Assembly: GCF_014200505.1 (NCBI RefSeq)
Contig: NZ_JACHBX010000003.1
Span: 186,001-250,000 of the forward strand
Length of the DNA: 64,000 nucleotides
Source: Massilia aurea
GTDB lineage: Bacteria > Pseudomonadota > Gammaproteobacteria > Burkholderiales > Burkholderiaceae_D
Direction: 5' to 3'
This document shows positions 25,666 to 34,552 of this stretch, in pieces (positions within the stretch are counted from its first letter, which is position 1; each line of letters opens with the position of its first letter). The position numbers were made by a program, and so were the translations under genes. The notes beneath the pieces are model-generated. The model did not search any database. It was not told the DNA's origin and saw nothing but the letters and a program-made list of their open reading frames with translations.

Positions 25666-27330
25666 ATGCGCAATAATTTTCCGGTCACCGATGTCGAAAT
25701 CGAACTGAGCGACACTGAAACGATCGTCTCGACCACGGATTTGCAAGGCAACATCACCTATGCAAACACGTACTTCATCGCCATCAGCGGCTACACCGAA
25801 GAAGAGCTGATCGGCGCGCCCCAGAACATCCTGCGCCATCCCGATATGCCGGTCGAGGCGTTTGCCGATATGTGGGCCACGATCCGCTCGGGCCGGTCCT
25901 GGACGGGCATGGTCAAGAACCGTTGCAAGAACGGCGACGCGTATTGGGTGATGGCCAACGCCACCCCGGTCATGGAAAACGGCAAGGCCGTCGGCTACAT
26001 GTCGGTGCGCACGAAACCGACGCGCGCCCAGATCACGGCGGCCGCCGAACTGTATCGGAATCTCAAGGCCGGCACTGCAGGCAATATCCGCCTCGAACAA
26101 GGCATGGTGCGCGCGACCGGACTGCGCGGCCGACTGGCCGCCGCAACCAGGATGTCGCTGCGTCGCCGCATCACATTGAACGTGACGGGCCAGTGCGCGA
26201 TGCTGATGTTACTGATGGGCTTCCACCTGTTTGACGGCGCAGTACGGTTCCCCTACCTGGAAACCCCGCTCGGCATCTTGACCGGCGCCGCCGGCGTGTC
26301 ATTGCTGTACTTCTGGTACGCGCTGCACGCGACCCTGCTGCGTCCGATGGAAGTCGCGCGCCAGGCCTGCCAGACCATGGCCGGCGGCGACCTGAGCGTC
26401 GAATTCAGCAGCAACCGGCAGGATGAAATGGGCCAGCTGATGCGGGCCATGCACCAGTTGCGCGTCAACCTGCAATCCATCGTGGGCGATGTGCGCACCA
26501 ACTTCCAGCAAATCAGCGTGGCGACTGCGGAGATCGCGACCGGCAATATGGACCTGTCGGGGCGCACCGAGTCCCAGGCCTCGGCGCTCGAAGAGACCGC
26601 GTCGAGCATGGAAGAGCTGGCGTCGACCGTCCAGCAGAACAGCGCCAGCGTCGGCCAGGCCAGCACCATGGCCGAAGCCGCCGACGGCACCGCCGTCAGC
26701 GGTGGCCTCATTGTCGGCGAAGTGATTGCCACCATGGACGAGATCTCGGAAGCATCGCGCAAGATCGGCGACATCATCGGCATCATCGAGAGCATCGCCT
26801 TCCAGACCAATATCCTGGCCCTGAACGCTGCCGTCGAAGCGGCCCGTGCCGGCGAAGAGGGGCGCGGGTTTGCCGTCGTCGCCAGCGAAGTGCGCAACCT
26901 GGCCCAGCGCAGCAACACCTCGGCGCAGGAGATCAAGCGGCTGATCGCCGCCTCGATCAGCAAGGTCGAAGCCGGCGCCGCCCTGGCCGTGCGTGCCGGC
27001 GAAACCACCCAGCAGGTGCAGGCCGCCGTGCGCAAGGTCAGCGGCCTGATGAACGAAATCGCCTCCGCCTCACGCGAACAGGTGGCGGGCATTGGCCAGG
27101 TCAACGACGCCGTCACGCAAATGGATGGCGTGACCCAGCAGAATGCCGCGCTGGTGGAGCAATCGGCCGCCGCTGCCGCCGCCCTGCAGGAACAGACGCT
27201 CAAGGTCGTCCAGGCGCTGGCCGTATTCAAGCTGGCCCGCAGTGCAGCGCCAGCGGCCATGCCGGCGACGCCGCCCCGCCGCTCTGCGGGCGTCAACCGC
27301 GCCGCCGCGCTGCAGCTGGCCCTGCCATGA
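25666..27330 (+). CDS. PAS-containing methyl-accepting chemotaxis protein (Aer-like)
   Basis: The 554-residue chemoreceptor has an N-terminal cytoplasmic PAS domain ([27 protein letters not shown]) of the Aer type. A pair of membrane helices around residues 165-225 with almost no periplasmic loop, a HAMP region and a signalling domain follow. The hairpin tip is [36 protein letters not shown], seen in two conserved pieces. It likely senses redox or energy state through the PAS domain. The stop overlaps the start of the HD-GYP gene by four bases (ATGA), coupling the two. CAGGAG precedes the ATG. Confidence 0.9.
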   Translation: MRNNFPVTDVEIELSDTETIVSTTDLQGNITYANTYFIAISGYTEEELIGAPQNILRHPDMPVEAFADMWATIRSGRSWTGMVKNRCKNGDAYWVMANATPVMENGKAVGYMSVRTKPTRAQITAAAELYRNLKAGTAGNIRLEQGMVRATGLRGRLAAATRMSLRRRITLNVTGQCAMLMLLMGFHLFDGAVRFPYLETPLGILTGAAGVSLLYFWYALHATLLRPMEVARQACQTMAGGDLSVEFSSNRQDEMGQLMRAMHQLRVNLQSIVGDVRTNFQQISVATAEIATGNMDLSGRTESQASALEETASSMEELASTVQQNSASVGQASTMAEAADGTAVSGGLIVGEVIATMDEISEASRKIGDIIGIIESIAFQTNILALNAAVEAARAGEEGRGFAVVASEVRNLAQRSNTSAQEIKRLIAASISKVEAGAALAVRAGETTQQVQAAVRKVSGLMNEIASASREQVAGIGQVNDAVTQMDGVTQQNAALVEQSAAAAAALQEQTLKVVQALAVFKLARSAAPAAMPATPPRRSAGVNRAAALQLALP

Positions 27331-28607
27331 TCGGGAACGGTCGGCAAGCCCCGCCGGTCGCGCGTCCCGGTCTGAAGAAAGTCGCCGTCAAGCAGCTACG
27401 GCCAGGAATGTATGTGGAACAACTGTGCTGCTCGTGGATCGACACGCCGTTCTGGCAATCGTCGTTTCTGATCGAATCGGCGGCGCAACTCGAGCGCATC
27501 GCGACCAGTCGCGCCGCTGAAGCCTGGATCGACACCGAGCGCGGACTCGATGTCGATTCCGCGCCAGAGACGAGCGCCGCGGCGCCGGCCGCAGCGCGCG
27601 CCCCAGACGACACGGTGTTTCGCTTCCGCCCCGCCCCGCGCGCCACGATGGACGACGAACTCGGCCGCGCGGCAGTGCTGCTCGACCAGTCCAAGCGCGC
27701 CCTGTTCGACATGTTCAACGAGGCGCGCATGGGCTGCGCGGTCGAGGTGCGCGACGCCATGCCGATGGTCGAATCCATCGCCGCCTCGGTGCTGCGCAAT
27801 CCGGGCGCGCTGATCGGCCTGGCGCGCCTGAAGACCGCCGACAACTATACCTACATGCATTCGGTGGCGGTCTGCGCCTTGATGATCGCGCTCGCGCGCC
27901 AGCTGGGTCTCGACGACCATCTCGCACGCGAACTGGGCCTGGCCGGACTGCTGCATGACGTTGGCAAAATGGCCGTCCCGGCCGAGGTGCTCAACAAACC
28001 GGGTAGCCTGACCGAGGACGAGTTTTGCGTCGTGCGCAGCCACCCGGCGCAGGGCCACGCCATGCTGCTGGCCTCGCCCGGTGTGGGCCCGGTCGCGCTG
28101 GAAGTGTGCCTGCACCATCACGAGCGCCCGGATGGTCGCGGCTATCCGCATCGCTTGTCGGGTGACGAGCTGGGCCTGTATGCGCGCATGGGCGCGGTCT
28201 GCGATGTGTATGACGCCATCACGTCGAACCGCCCCTACAAGGCGGGCTGGTGCCCGGCCGACTCGCTGCGGCGCATGGCCGAATGGGCCCGCGCCGGGCA
28301 ATTCGACGAGGCCGTGTTTGCCGCCTTCGTCAAATGCCTCGGCATCTATCCCGTGGGCACGCTGGTACGCCTGCAATCGGGCCGCCTCGGCGTCGTCGCG
28401 GAACAGCCCTGCGGCAAATCGCTGCTGTTACCCAAGATCAAGGTGTTCTTCTCGACTCGCGCACGGGCGTATATCCGGCCAGAGCTGATCGATCTGGGGG
28501 CGCCGGGCGCGCGCGATGCGATTGTCGGATGCGAGAACGCTGCCGAGTGGGGTTTGCGCGATATTGACCGATACTGGCTTGGGGATGGCATCGCGAAGGC
28601 GCCGTGA
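27327..28607 (+). CDS. HD-GYP domain cyclic-di-GMP phosphodiesterase
   Basis: The 426-residue protein has an N-terminal DUF3391-type domain ([13 protein letters not shown]) and an HD-GYP domain with [23 protein letters not shown] and [11 protein letters not shown], the metal-binding and GYP motifs that hydrolyse cyclic-di-GMP. Motifs appear intact, so activity is expected. The start is coupled by overlap to the Aer-like receptor gene, which suggests a joint motility/second-messenger response. About 310 bases of its C-terminal half recur as a decayed copy at 29371-29676. Confidence 0.9.
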   Translation: MIGNGRQAPPVARPGLKKVAVKQLRPGMYVEQLCCSWIDTPFWQSSFLIESAAQLERIATSRAAEAWIDTERGLDVDSAPETSAAAPAAARAPDDTVFRFRPAPRATMDDELGRAAVLLDQSKRALFDMFNEARMGCAVEVRDAMPMVESIAASVLRNPGALIGLARLKTADNYTYMHSVAVCALMIALARQLGLDDHLARELGLAGLLHDVGKMAVPAEVLNKPGSLTEDEFCVVRSHPAQGHAMLLASPGVGPVALEVCLHHHERPDGRGYPHRLSGDELGLYARMGAVCDVYDAITSNRPYKAGWCPADSLRRMAEWARAGQFDEAVFAAFVKCLGIYPVGTLVRLQSGRLGVVAEQPCGKSLLLPKIKVFFSTRARAYIRPELIDLGAPGARDAIVGCENAAEWGLRDIDRYWLGDGIAKAP

Positions 28608-28689
28608 ACGGTGCCAAACCATATCAAGTGTACACAAACTGAAACAAGATTCCCGGCTGACATCATTCGATAGATTATCAGGAGTAATC

Positions 28690-28710
28690 ATTAGTTATAA
28701 TTTAACTAAT
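28690..28710 (+). promoter_or_regulatory. Inverted repeat ATTAGTTA/TAACTAAT upstream of the acyltransferase gene
   Basis: ATTAGTTA-TAATT-TAACTAAT is a perfect 8-base dyad 25 bases before the start codon, in an AT-rich patch. TATAAT inside it could be a -10 hexamer, so a bound regulator would block transcription. Confidence 0.4.
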
Positions 28711-28734
28711 ACGAATAACGATGCTGGGGACGAA

Positions 28735-29274
28735 ATGAATGATTGGCAATGTGATCTGGTTCGCTATGGCATGCGGCGACCGTTCCTGAAGGAACAGTCG
28801 ATCTGGGCGGTCTGGCTGTATCGTCAAGGACGCCGCATCGACCTCCGCTCTGCAGGCCTCGGCAAAAAGTTTCAGACGACGCTGTACTGGCTGGCCTTTC
28901 GTGTCGTTGAAACGACGACGGGTGTCAGCCTGCCGAAATCTGCCAATATTGGTCCAGGCCTGCGGATCTGGCACTTCGGCAGTATTTTTATTCATCCCGA
29001 TACGAAGATCGGCGCAAATTGTACGCTCCGCCAAGGGGTCACGATCGGTAACCGTCATGCCGATGGCCCCGTGCCCGTTCTTGGTGATGACGTCGAGATC
29101 GGCGCGTACGCGCAAATATTGGGTGGCGTCAAAATTGGCAACAACTGCCGCATCGGTGCCATGTCAGTCGTACTGACGGATATGCCGGATGGCAGTACTG
29201 CAGTGGGCGCGCCTGCGCGCCTGATTCTCCGGCCTCAAGCAGACGTCCCGGCCAAGCAAGCCATTGCGGCTTGA
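28735..29274 (+). CDS. Left-handed beta-helix acyltransferase (serine acetyltransferase-like)
   Basis: The 179-residue protein has hexapeptide repeats such as IGANCTLRQGVTIGNR, VLGDDVEIGAYAQILGG and VKIGNNCRIGAMSVV, forming a left-handed beta-helix. It ends GAPARLILRP, as in CysE/NodL/WcaB-type O-acetyltransferases. The catalytic His is probably in IWHFGSIFIHP. The short N-terminal helical part (WAVWLYRQGRRID) resembles exopolysaccharide serine-acetyltransferase-like enzymes more than true CysE, so a sugar O-acetyltransferase is the more likely role. The start is set by GGGGA before the ATG. Confidence 0.8.
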   Translation: MNDWQCDLVRYGMRRPFLKEQSIWAVWLYRQGRRIDLRSAGLGKKFQTTLYWLAFRVVETTTGVSLPKSANIGPGLRIWHFGSIFIHPDTKIGANCTLRQGVTIGNRHADGPVPVLGDDVEIGAYAQILGGVKIGNNCRIGAMSVVLTDMPDGSTAVGAPARLILRPQADVPAKQAIAA

Positions 29275-29370
29275 ACGCGTGGGGTCAGATCCATGCATTC
29301 CTCGTGAAGTTCAATCCGCACTCGTCACGTGTAACGCGCATAAAAAACTGCACCGAGGCATTGGTTGTGC

Positions 29371-29676
29371 GGTGACGGACTGGGCCTGTACGTGCACATG
29401 AGCGCGCTCTGCGATGTGCACGAGCCATCACGTCGAGTCATCCCTGCAAGGCGGGCTTGTGCCCGGCCGATTCGCTGCGGCATGGCCAAATGGGCCCGCG
29501 TCGGGCAATTCAACGAGCCCGTGTTTGCTGGCTTCGTCAAATGTCTGGGCATTTATCCCGTGAACACGCTGGTAGGCCCGTAATCGGGTCGCCTCGACTT
29601 GTTCGCGGAACCGCCTTGCGGCAAATCACTGCTGCTGGCCTGGATCAAGGTATTTTACTCGCCCCGGGGCACGGGC
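29371..29676 (+). pseudogene. Decayed partial duplicate of the HD-GYP phosphodiesterase gene
   Basis: The segment matches 28161-28468 of the upstream HD-GYP gene over its whole length by eye, from GGTGACG(A)..CTGGGCCTGTA to CACGGGC. Shared peptide pieces are [22 protein letters not shown] and CGKSLLL, but small indels break the frame and a TAA follows the TLVGP equivalent of TLVRL. The catalytic HD and GYP motifs are outside the copied part. It has no start signal and is a non-functional remnant. The copy lies about 760 bases after the parent gene, with the intact acyltransferase between them. Confidence 0.8.
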
Positions 29677-29960
29677 TTGAACAGGAAGCGCACATGACTT
29701 ATCGATGAGAATCGTCAGCCACCCTAGTGAAGATAAGTAGTGAGTGCAGCGGCCATGGTGAAAAACACTCGATACTATGCAGAAATATTATTCTGCAAAA
29801 AATAATTTCTACCCTTAAAATTAAATTTCCTAATATTACTTACCATGATGATCTGGAAAATTAAAAGATGCATAAAATTAACCATGATTCACCGAATGAA
29901 ATAAATCTTCGTTAATCTTGTCGGTAAAATTTACACACCTACCCATTGGAAATGCGCTGT
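29677..29960. other. AT-rich intergenic region without a recognised gene
   Basis: This stretch between the HD-GYP remnant and the PEP-CTERM regulatory region has low GC content and no supported open frame. It contains the first TTTACA..CCCATTG box from about 29930. Nothing else was recognised. Confidence 0.5.
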
Positions 29961-29980
29961 ATTTACAACCCATTGTAAAT
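29924..29980 (+). promoter_or_regulatory. Duplicated upstream activating boxes of the PEP-CTERM gene
   Basis: Two imperfect copies of TTTACA..CCCATTG(G/T)AAAT occur at about 29930-29952 and 29962-29980. The second is itself a dyad, ATTTACA-ACCCAT-TGTAAAT. A GTAAA-A-TTTAC dyad precedes the first. They lie 20-75 bases upstream of a sigma-54 promoter, where an enhancer-binding protein such as PrsR would act. Confidence 0.5.
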
Positions 29981-29997
29981 TAAGGGTTTCATTGATA

Positions 29998-30013
29998 TGG
30001 CCCAGTTATTGCA
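29998..30013 (+). promoter_or_regulatory. Sigma-54 promoter of the PEP-CTERM gene
   Basis: TGGCCCAGTTATTGCA has the -24 GG and -12 GC exactly ten bases apart and the TTGCA core of RpoN promoters. PEP-CTERM genes in several Betaproteobacteria are known to depend on sigma-54 and the PrsK/PrsR pair, which fits. Confidence 0.75.
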
Positions 30014-30049
30014 TACTAAAAAAGCTCATCCAACAACAGGGGAACGGTA

Positions 30050-30649
30050 ATGAAACACTTGTTTGCTAAACTGTCAGTGGCAGCTGCTTTGGTAACGTGC
30101 GGTATCGCTCAGGCAGCGCCAATCCCGTATTCACCGGCCGGTACGCAAAACGCCGCAGTGTATTCATTTATCGCGGCATCAACCGGCAGTGTAACGGGCT
30201 ATTTTGTCGGCGGGCAAGGAGCAGCCTATACCAATGAAGTGTCCATGCTTGTCAATGGTGTAGCAACCGGTCTTTATGGACTGAATAATAAGACATCGGA
30301 TTATGGTGATTCATTCAACTTCGGGTCTGTTGTCGCAGGAGACGTCCTGGTATTCGTTCTCAAGAATGTTCTACCAGGCGATGTTGGGCCGTGGTATTCC
30401 CAAACTAGCATGAATAGCGACTTTGTTAACCATGTGTATTCGTCTTTCTACGCTGGTGACGCAAATATGATCGCCGGGACCTACGTCGCGTTCGAAGATC
30501 TGAATAATGGGGGGGACTTTAACTACAATGACGTAAGTTTTGTTTTCGCCAATGTAGCGGAAGTTCCTGAGCCTGCATCCGTCGCCTTGCTCGGGCTCGG
30601 CTTACTGGGCCTTGGAACGAGCCGTCGCAAGAAACAGCGCAGTGTGTAA
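30050..30649 (+). CDS. PEP-CTERM sorting domain protein with DUF4114-like region
   Basis: The 199-residue exported protein has a signal peptide (MKHLFAKLSVAAALVTCGIAQA), a Gly/Ser/Asn-rich body containing AGTYVAFEDLNNGGDFNYND, which resembles DUF4114, and the C-terminal sorting signal EVPEPASVALLGLGLLGLG followed by SRRKKQR. Exosortase would cleave at the PEP motif and anchor or release the protein at the surface, usually in species with exopolysaccharide loci. The gene is lower in GC than its neighbours and is driven by a sigma-54 promoter. No exosortase gene is in the window. Confidence 0.92.
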   Translation: MKHLFAKLSVAAALVTCGIAQAAPIPYSPAGTQNAAVYSFIAASTGSVTGYFVGGQGAAYTNEVSMLVNGVATGLYGLNNKTSDYGDSFNFGSVVAGDVLVFVLKNVLPGDVGPWYSQTSMNSDFVNHVYSSFYAGDANMIAGTYVAFEDLNNGGDFNYNDVSFVFANVAEVPEPASVALLGLGLLGLGTSRRKKQRSV

Positions 30650-30710
30650 ATAGCGCGTGTTACCTACCGTCTGGCGGCTGCGAATAGCGCTGTCATGATT
30701 TATTTCTTGA

Positions 30711-30737
30711 GGCTGCTCATCATCGAGCAGCCTTTTC
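30711..30737 (+). terminator. Intrinsic terminator of the PEP-CTERM gene
   Basis: GGCTGCTC-ATCATC-GAGCAGCC followed by TTTT, about 60 bases after the stop codon. Confidence 0.8.
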
Positions 30738-30862
30738 CGTTTTGCCCAGCCTGGCTCATCATACTCACACCGGCTCGTCCTGCGCTGGCCGGCGCCAGCG
30801 CTGCGTCATGGCAGTCGCGTGATGCGCAAAAGTATTTGGCCGAGATAAAAGCTTCAGAAACG

Positions 30863-30888
30863 AAAAAGGCCAACCTTTCGGCTGGCCT
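30863..30888 (-). terminator. Intrinsic terminator of tRNA-Pro
   Basis: On the minus strand AGGCCAGCC pairs with GGTTGGCCT across a short CGAAA-like loop and is followed by TTTTTCG. It lies 17 bases beyond the tRNA 3' end. Confidence 0.75.
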
Positions 30889-30904
30889 GACTCGTTGATT
30901 CTAT

Positions 30905-30981
<77 letters not shown>

Positions 30982-31077
30982 ACTAGTCAATAATTATATC
31001 AGAGCCACAAAAAAAATCTTGCGCTTTTGCCATACCCAGCGAGGTATGGCCCGGCGCTGACCTCTACTTGTTTCCGC

Positions 31078-32964
31078 CTACTTCCACTCCCCACGCAACG
31101 TCATGACCTGCTGCTGCAGATATTCCGGCGTCGCCAGCTCCGGCGCCACTGGCGTGCCCACTGCCAGCGACAGTTGCGAGCGCATGCCGCGCGCGATGCG
31201 CCGGCCGAACAGATTGCCCTGGTCGCGCGTGAACCAGCTGCCCCACAGGCCACGCAGCGCCATTGGAATCACCGGCACCTTGTTGCGTTCGATGATCTTG
31301 GTGATGCCGCTTCGGAACTCGCTCATCTCGCCCGTCTTGGTCAGTCGCCCTTCCGGGAAGATGCAGACCAGCTCGCCGTCATGCAGCGCGTGGGCGATGT
31401 CGACGAAGGCCTTTTCCATCGTCCACGGGTCTTCCTTGGCCGGCGCGATCGGGATCGCATTGACCGCGCGGAAAATCCAGCGCAGGAACGGCGTCTTGAA
31501 GATGCGGTGGTCCATCACGAAGCGGATCGGGCGCGGGCTGGCCGCGTTGATGACGATCGCGTCGACATAGCTCACGTGATTGCAGACCAGCACCGCCGGG
31601 CCGTCGGCCGGGATGTGCGAGGTGTCGATCATGCGCACGCGGTAGACGGTGTGGATCAGGATCCAGGCCAGGAAGCGCATCAGGAATTCCGGCACCAGCG
31701 AGAAGATGTAGATCGCGACGACCACATTGAGCAGCGCCGTGGTCAGGAACAGTTCCGGAATCGTGAAGCCCTGCCCCAGCAGCAGGATCGCCACGCCGGC
31801 CGAGGCCACCATGAAGACGGCATTCAGGATGTTCATGCCAGCGATCGTGCGCGAGACGTGTTTCTGATCGCAGCGCGTCTGGATCAGCGCAAACAGCGGC
31901 ACGATGAAGAGGCCTCCGAACACGCCGATCATTACCAGGTCGAACAGGATGCGCAAGGCGCCCGGCTGGCCCAGCAGTGCCAGCCAGTCGACGATCGCCG
32001 TGCCCGCCGTGAAGCCCGAGCTGGCGAAATACAGGTCGATGCCAAATACCGACAGGCCAATCGAGCCGAACGGCACCAGGCCGATCTCGACCTTGTGGCC
32101 CGACAGGCGTTCGCACAGCAGCGAGCCGGCGCCGATGCCGAGCGAGAACACGGTCAGCAGTAGCACGAACACGCTATGGTCGCCGCGCAGGTAATCCTTG
32201 GAAAACACGGGGAACTGGGCCAGCAGCAGTGCGCCGTAGAACCAGAACCACGAGTTGCCCAGCATCGACAGGAACACGGTGCGGTTCTTGCGCGAGAACG
32301 CCAGATTGCGCCACGATTCGGCAATGATGTTGCGGCTGATGCGCAGCTCGGGCACCGGTGCCGGCGATGGCGGGATGCGCCAGCTGGCCAGCAGGCCCAG
32401 CACGGCAAACAGCACCGTGGCGCCAGCCACCAGCATGATGCCGTTCGGCCGGCCAACCAGCACCGCGCCGGCCACCTCGCCCAGCAGGATGCCGACGAAC
32501 GTCCCCATCTCGACGACGCCATTGCCGCCAACCAGCTCATCGGGCTTCAGATTCTGTGGCAGGTAGGCGTATTTGACGGGCCCGAACAGCGTCGAGTGCA
32601 TGCCCATGCCGATCACGGCCGCAATCAAGAGCCACAGATTGTGCGTCATCCAGCCGAGACCGGCCACCAGCATGATCGCGATCTCGGCGATCTTGACGAT
32701 GCGCGCGAGCCGGGCCTTGTCGAACTTGTCGGCCAGCTGGCCGGCCGTGGCCGAGAACACCACGTACGGCAGGATGAACAGGCCGGGGATCAGGTTGTTG
32801 ATGAGCGACGGGTCGAGCGTCGTCCAGTTCAGCGCGTCGTAGGTCATCACGACCAGGAGTGCCGTCTTGAACAGATTGTCGTTGAACGCGCCCAGGAACT
32901 GGGTCCAGAAAAAGGGGGCGAAACGGCGCTGGGTCAGCAGGGAGAATTGGCTCGGTTGGCGCAT
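31078..32964 (-). CDS. LplT-PlsC fusion: lysophospholipid transporter / 1-acylglycerol-3-phosphate acyltransferase
   Basis: The 628-residue inner-membrane protein joins an MFS transporter (about residues 1-420, TQFLGAFNDNLFKTALL opening) to a PlsC-type acyltransferase. The acyltransferase motifs are NHVSYVDAIV (H-x4-D) and FPEGRLTKTGEMSEF. It corresponds to the E. coli lplT/aas pair without the AMP-ligase domain, so it probably flips lysophospholipids and re-acylates them. This two-part fusion is common in Burkholderiales. It stands alone; the 228 bases to hom contain only a GGTGACC..GGTCACC hairpin without a U-tract. Confidence 0.88.
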   Translation of the reverse strand: MRQPSQFSLLTQRRFAPFFWTQFLGAFNDNLFKTALLVVMTYDALNWTTLDPSLINNLIPGLFILPYVVFSATAGQLADKFDKARLARIVKIAEIAIMLVAGLGWMTHNLWLLIAAVIGMGMHSTLFGPVKYAYLPQNLKPDELVGGNGVVEMGTFVGILLGEVAGAVLVGRPNGIMLVAGATVLFAVLGLLASWRIPPSPAPVPELRISRNIIAESWRNLAFSRKNRTVFLSMLGNSWFWFYGALLLAQFPVFSKDYLRGDHSVFVLLLTVFSLGIGAGSLLCERLSGHKVEIGLVPFGSIGLSVFGIDLYFASSGFTAGTAIVDWLALLGQPGALRILFDLVMIGVFGGLFIVPLFALIQTRCDQKHVSRTIAGMNILNAVFMVASAGVAILLLGQGFTIPELFLTTALLNVVVAIYIFSLVPEFLMRFLAWILIHTVYRVRMIDTSHIPADGPAVLVCNHVSYVDAIVINAASPRPIRFVMDHRIFKTPFLRWIFRAVNAIPIAPAKEDPWTMEKAFVDIAHALHDGELVCIFPEGRLTKTGEMSEFRSGITKIIERNKVPVIPMALRGLWGSWFTRDQGNLFGRRIARGMRSQLSLAVGTPVAPELATPEYLQQQVMTLRGEWK

Positions 32965-33192
32965 GCTGGAGGGCTCGGGTGACTAGGATGCCGTAATGTA
33001 CAACGGCAAGCACGGCCGAACAAAGCATGTTTCTCATATTCATGCTTGCGTATTCGCATCTGATACCGAAGGTCGTGACCGGCGATACGAAACAGCCTGG
33101 AAGAATCATGCAGCACTACTCACGCGGCACTACCCGATCTGCATGATGCAGGTGACCCCAAGCCTAGCGGTCACCCGATGGTGCTGCGCTGC

Positions 33193-34512
33193 TTAGCCCA
33201 GCGACTCCAGGCGAATCCGCGTGACCTTGCCGATCACGGCCGGCATTGCTTCGATCCTGGCAATCGCCGCATCGATGCTCTTCTCCTGCGTCTGGTGCGT
33301 GAGCATGATGATGTCGATATCGGTCTGGTTGCCCGGCTCTTTCTGCAGCACGGCGTCGATCGAGATATTGCCGTCGGCCAGGATGCGCGTCAGGTCGGCC
33401 ATCACGCCCAGCTGGTCCTGCACGTGCACGCGCAGGTAGTAGCTGGTCGTGATGTCGGCCATCGGCATGATCGCCACGTCGCTCATCTGGTTCGGCTGGA
33501 ACGCCAGGTGCGGCACGCGGCCGGACGGGTCCACGGTGGCCAGGCGCGTCACGTCGACCAGGTCGGCGATCACGGCCGATGCGGTCGGTTCTGCGCCAGC
33601 GCCCTTGCCGTAATACAGCGTAACGCCCAGGGCATCGGCATGCACCAGCACGGCGTTCATCGCGCCCTCGACATTGGCGATCAGGCGCGCGGCCGGGATC
33701 AGGGTCGGGTGCACGCGCAGCTCGATGCCTTCGCCAGCGGCAGTCGTCGTGCGGCGGGTGATGCCCAGCAGCTTGATGCGGTAGCCCAGTTGTTCGGCGT
33801 AGCGGATGTCCACTGCCTGCAACTGGCTGATGCCTTCCACGTAGGCCTTGTCGAATTGCACCGGGATGCCGAAGGCGATCGCCGACATGATCGTCAGCTT
33901 GTGCGCGGCATCGACGCCTTCGATGTCGAAGGTCGGATCGGCCTCGGCGTAGCCAAGCGCCTGTGCCTGCGCCAGCACGGTGGCAAAGTCCAGGCCCTTG
34001 TCGCGCATCTCGGACAGGATGAAGTTGGTGGTGCCGTTGATGATGCCGGCCACCGATTCGATGCGGTTGGCAGTCAGGCCTTCGCGCAGCGCCTTGATGA
34101 TCGGGATGCCGCCGGCCACGGCCGCCTCGAAGGCGACGATCACGCCCTTCTCTTGGGCGGCGGCGAAAATCTCGTTGCCGTGCAGCGCCACCAGCGCCTT
34201 GTTGGCGGTGACCACATGCTTGCCGTTGGCAATGGCTTGCAGCACCAGTTCGCGCGACAGCTCGTAACCGCCGATCAGCTCGACGACGATGTCGATATCG
34301 GGATGGTTCACCACAGCGAACGGGTCGCTGACGACTTGCACGCCATCACCGGTGACGCTGCGCGCGCGCTCGGTATTGCGCGCGGCGACCATCGTTACCT
34401 CGATGCCGCGGCCGGCGCGGCGGCGGATGTCTTCCTGGTTGCGCTTGAGTACATTAAAGGTACCGGCACCAACGGTGCCGATGCCCAGCAGGCCAACTTG
34501 AATCGGTTTCAT
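33193..34512 (-). CDS. hom: Homoserine dehydrogenase
   Basis: The 439-residue enzyme reduces aspartate semialdehyde to homoserine for threonine and methionine synthesis. The NAD(P)-binding GLLGIGTVG is at residues 7-15. The catalytic domain is seen in GIINGTTNFILSEM and ADPTFDIEGVDAAHKL, and a C-terminal ACT domain (SYYLRVHVQDQLGVMADLT) gives feedback control. The start at MKPIQVGLL avoids an upstream extension. It follows the aminotransferase gene by 40 bases. In related genomes thrC usually comes next, but here no thrC follows. Confidence 0.95.
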   Translation of the reverse strand: MKPIQVGLLGIGTVGAGTFNVLKRNQEDIRRRAGRGIEVTMVAARNTERARSVTGDGVQVVSDPFAVVNHPDIDIVVELIGGYELSRELVLQAIANGKHVVTANKALVALHGNEIFAAAQEKGVIVAFEAAVAGGIPIIKALREGLTANRIESVAGIINGTTNFILSEMRDKGLDFATVLAQAQALGYAEADPTFDIEGVDAAHKLTIMSAIAFGIPVQFDKAYVEGISQLQAVDIRYAEQLGYRIKLLGITRRTTTAAGEGIELRVHPTLIPAARLIANVEGAMNAVLVHADALGVTLYYGKGAGAEPTASAVIADLVDVTRLATVDPSGRVPHLAFQPNQMSDVAIMPMADITTSYYLRVHVQDQLGVMADLTRILADGNISIDAVLQKEPGNQTDIDIIMLTHQTQEKSIDAAIARIEAMPAVIGKVTRIRLESLG

Positions 34513-34552
34513 AAAATCTGTTTCTCGTGAGGTCTGGGCGCGACGCGCTGGA

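Noticed and set aside
29280..29291. TGGGGTCAGATC as another copy of the trpA-accD repeat
   Set aside because: Only about ten bases match the unit core; it may be a relic but is too short to support.
32965..33192. A hidden gene or tRNA between hom and the LplT-PlsC gene
   Set aside because: No frame with a ribosome site and no tRNA fold was seen; only a GGTGACC/GGTCACC hairpin without a U-tract.
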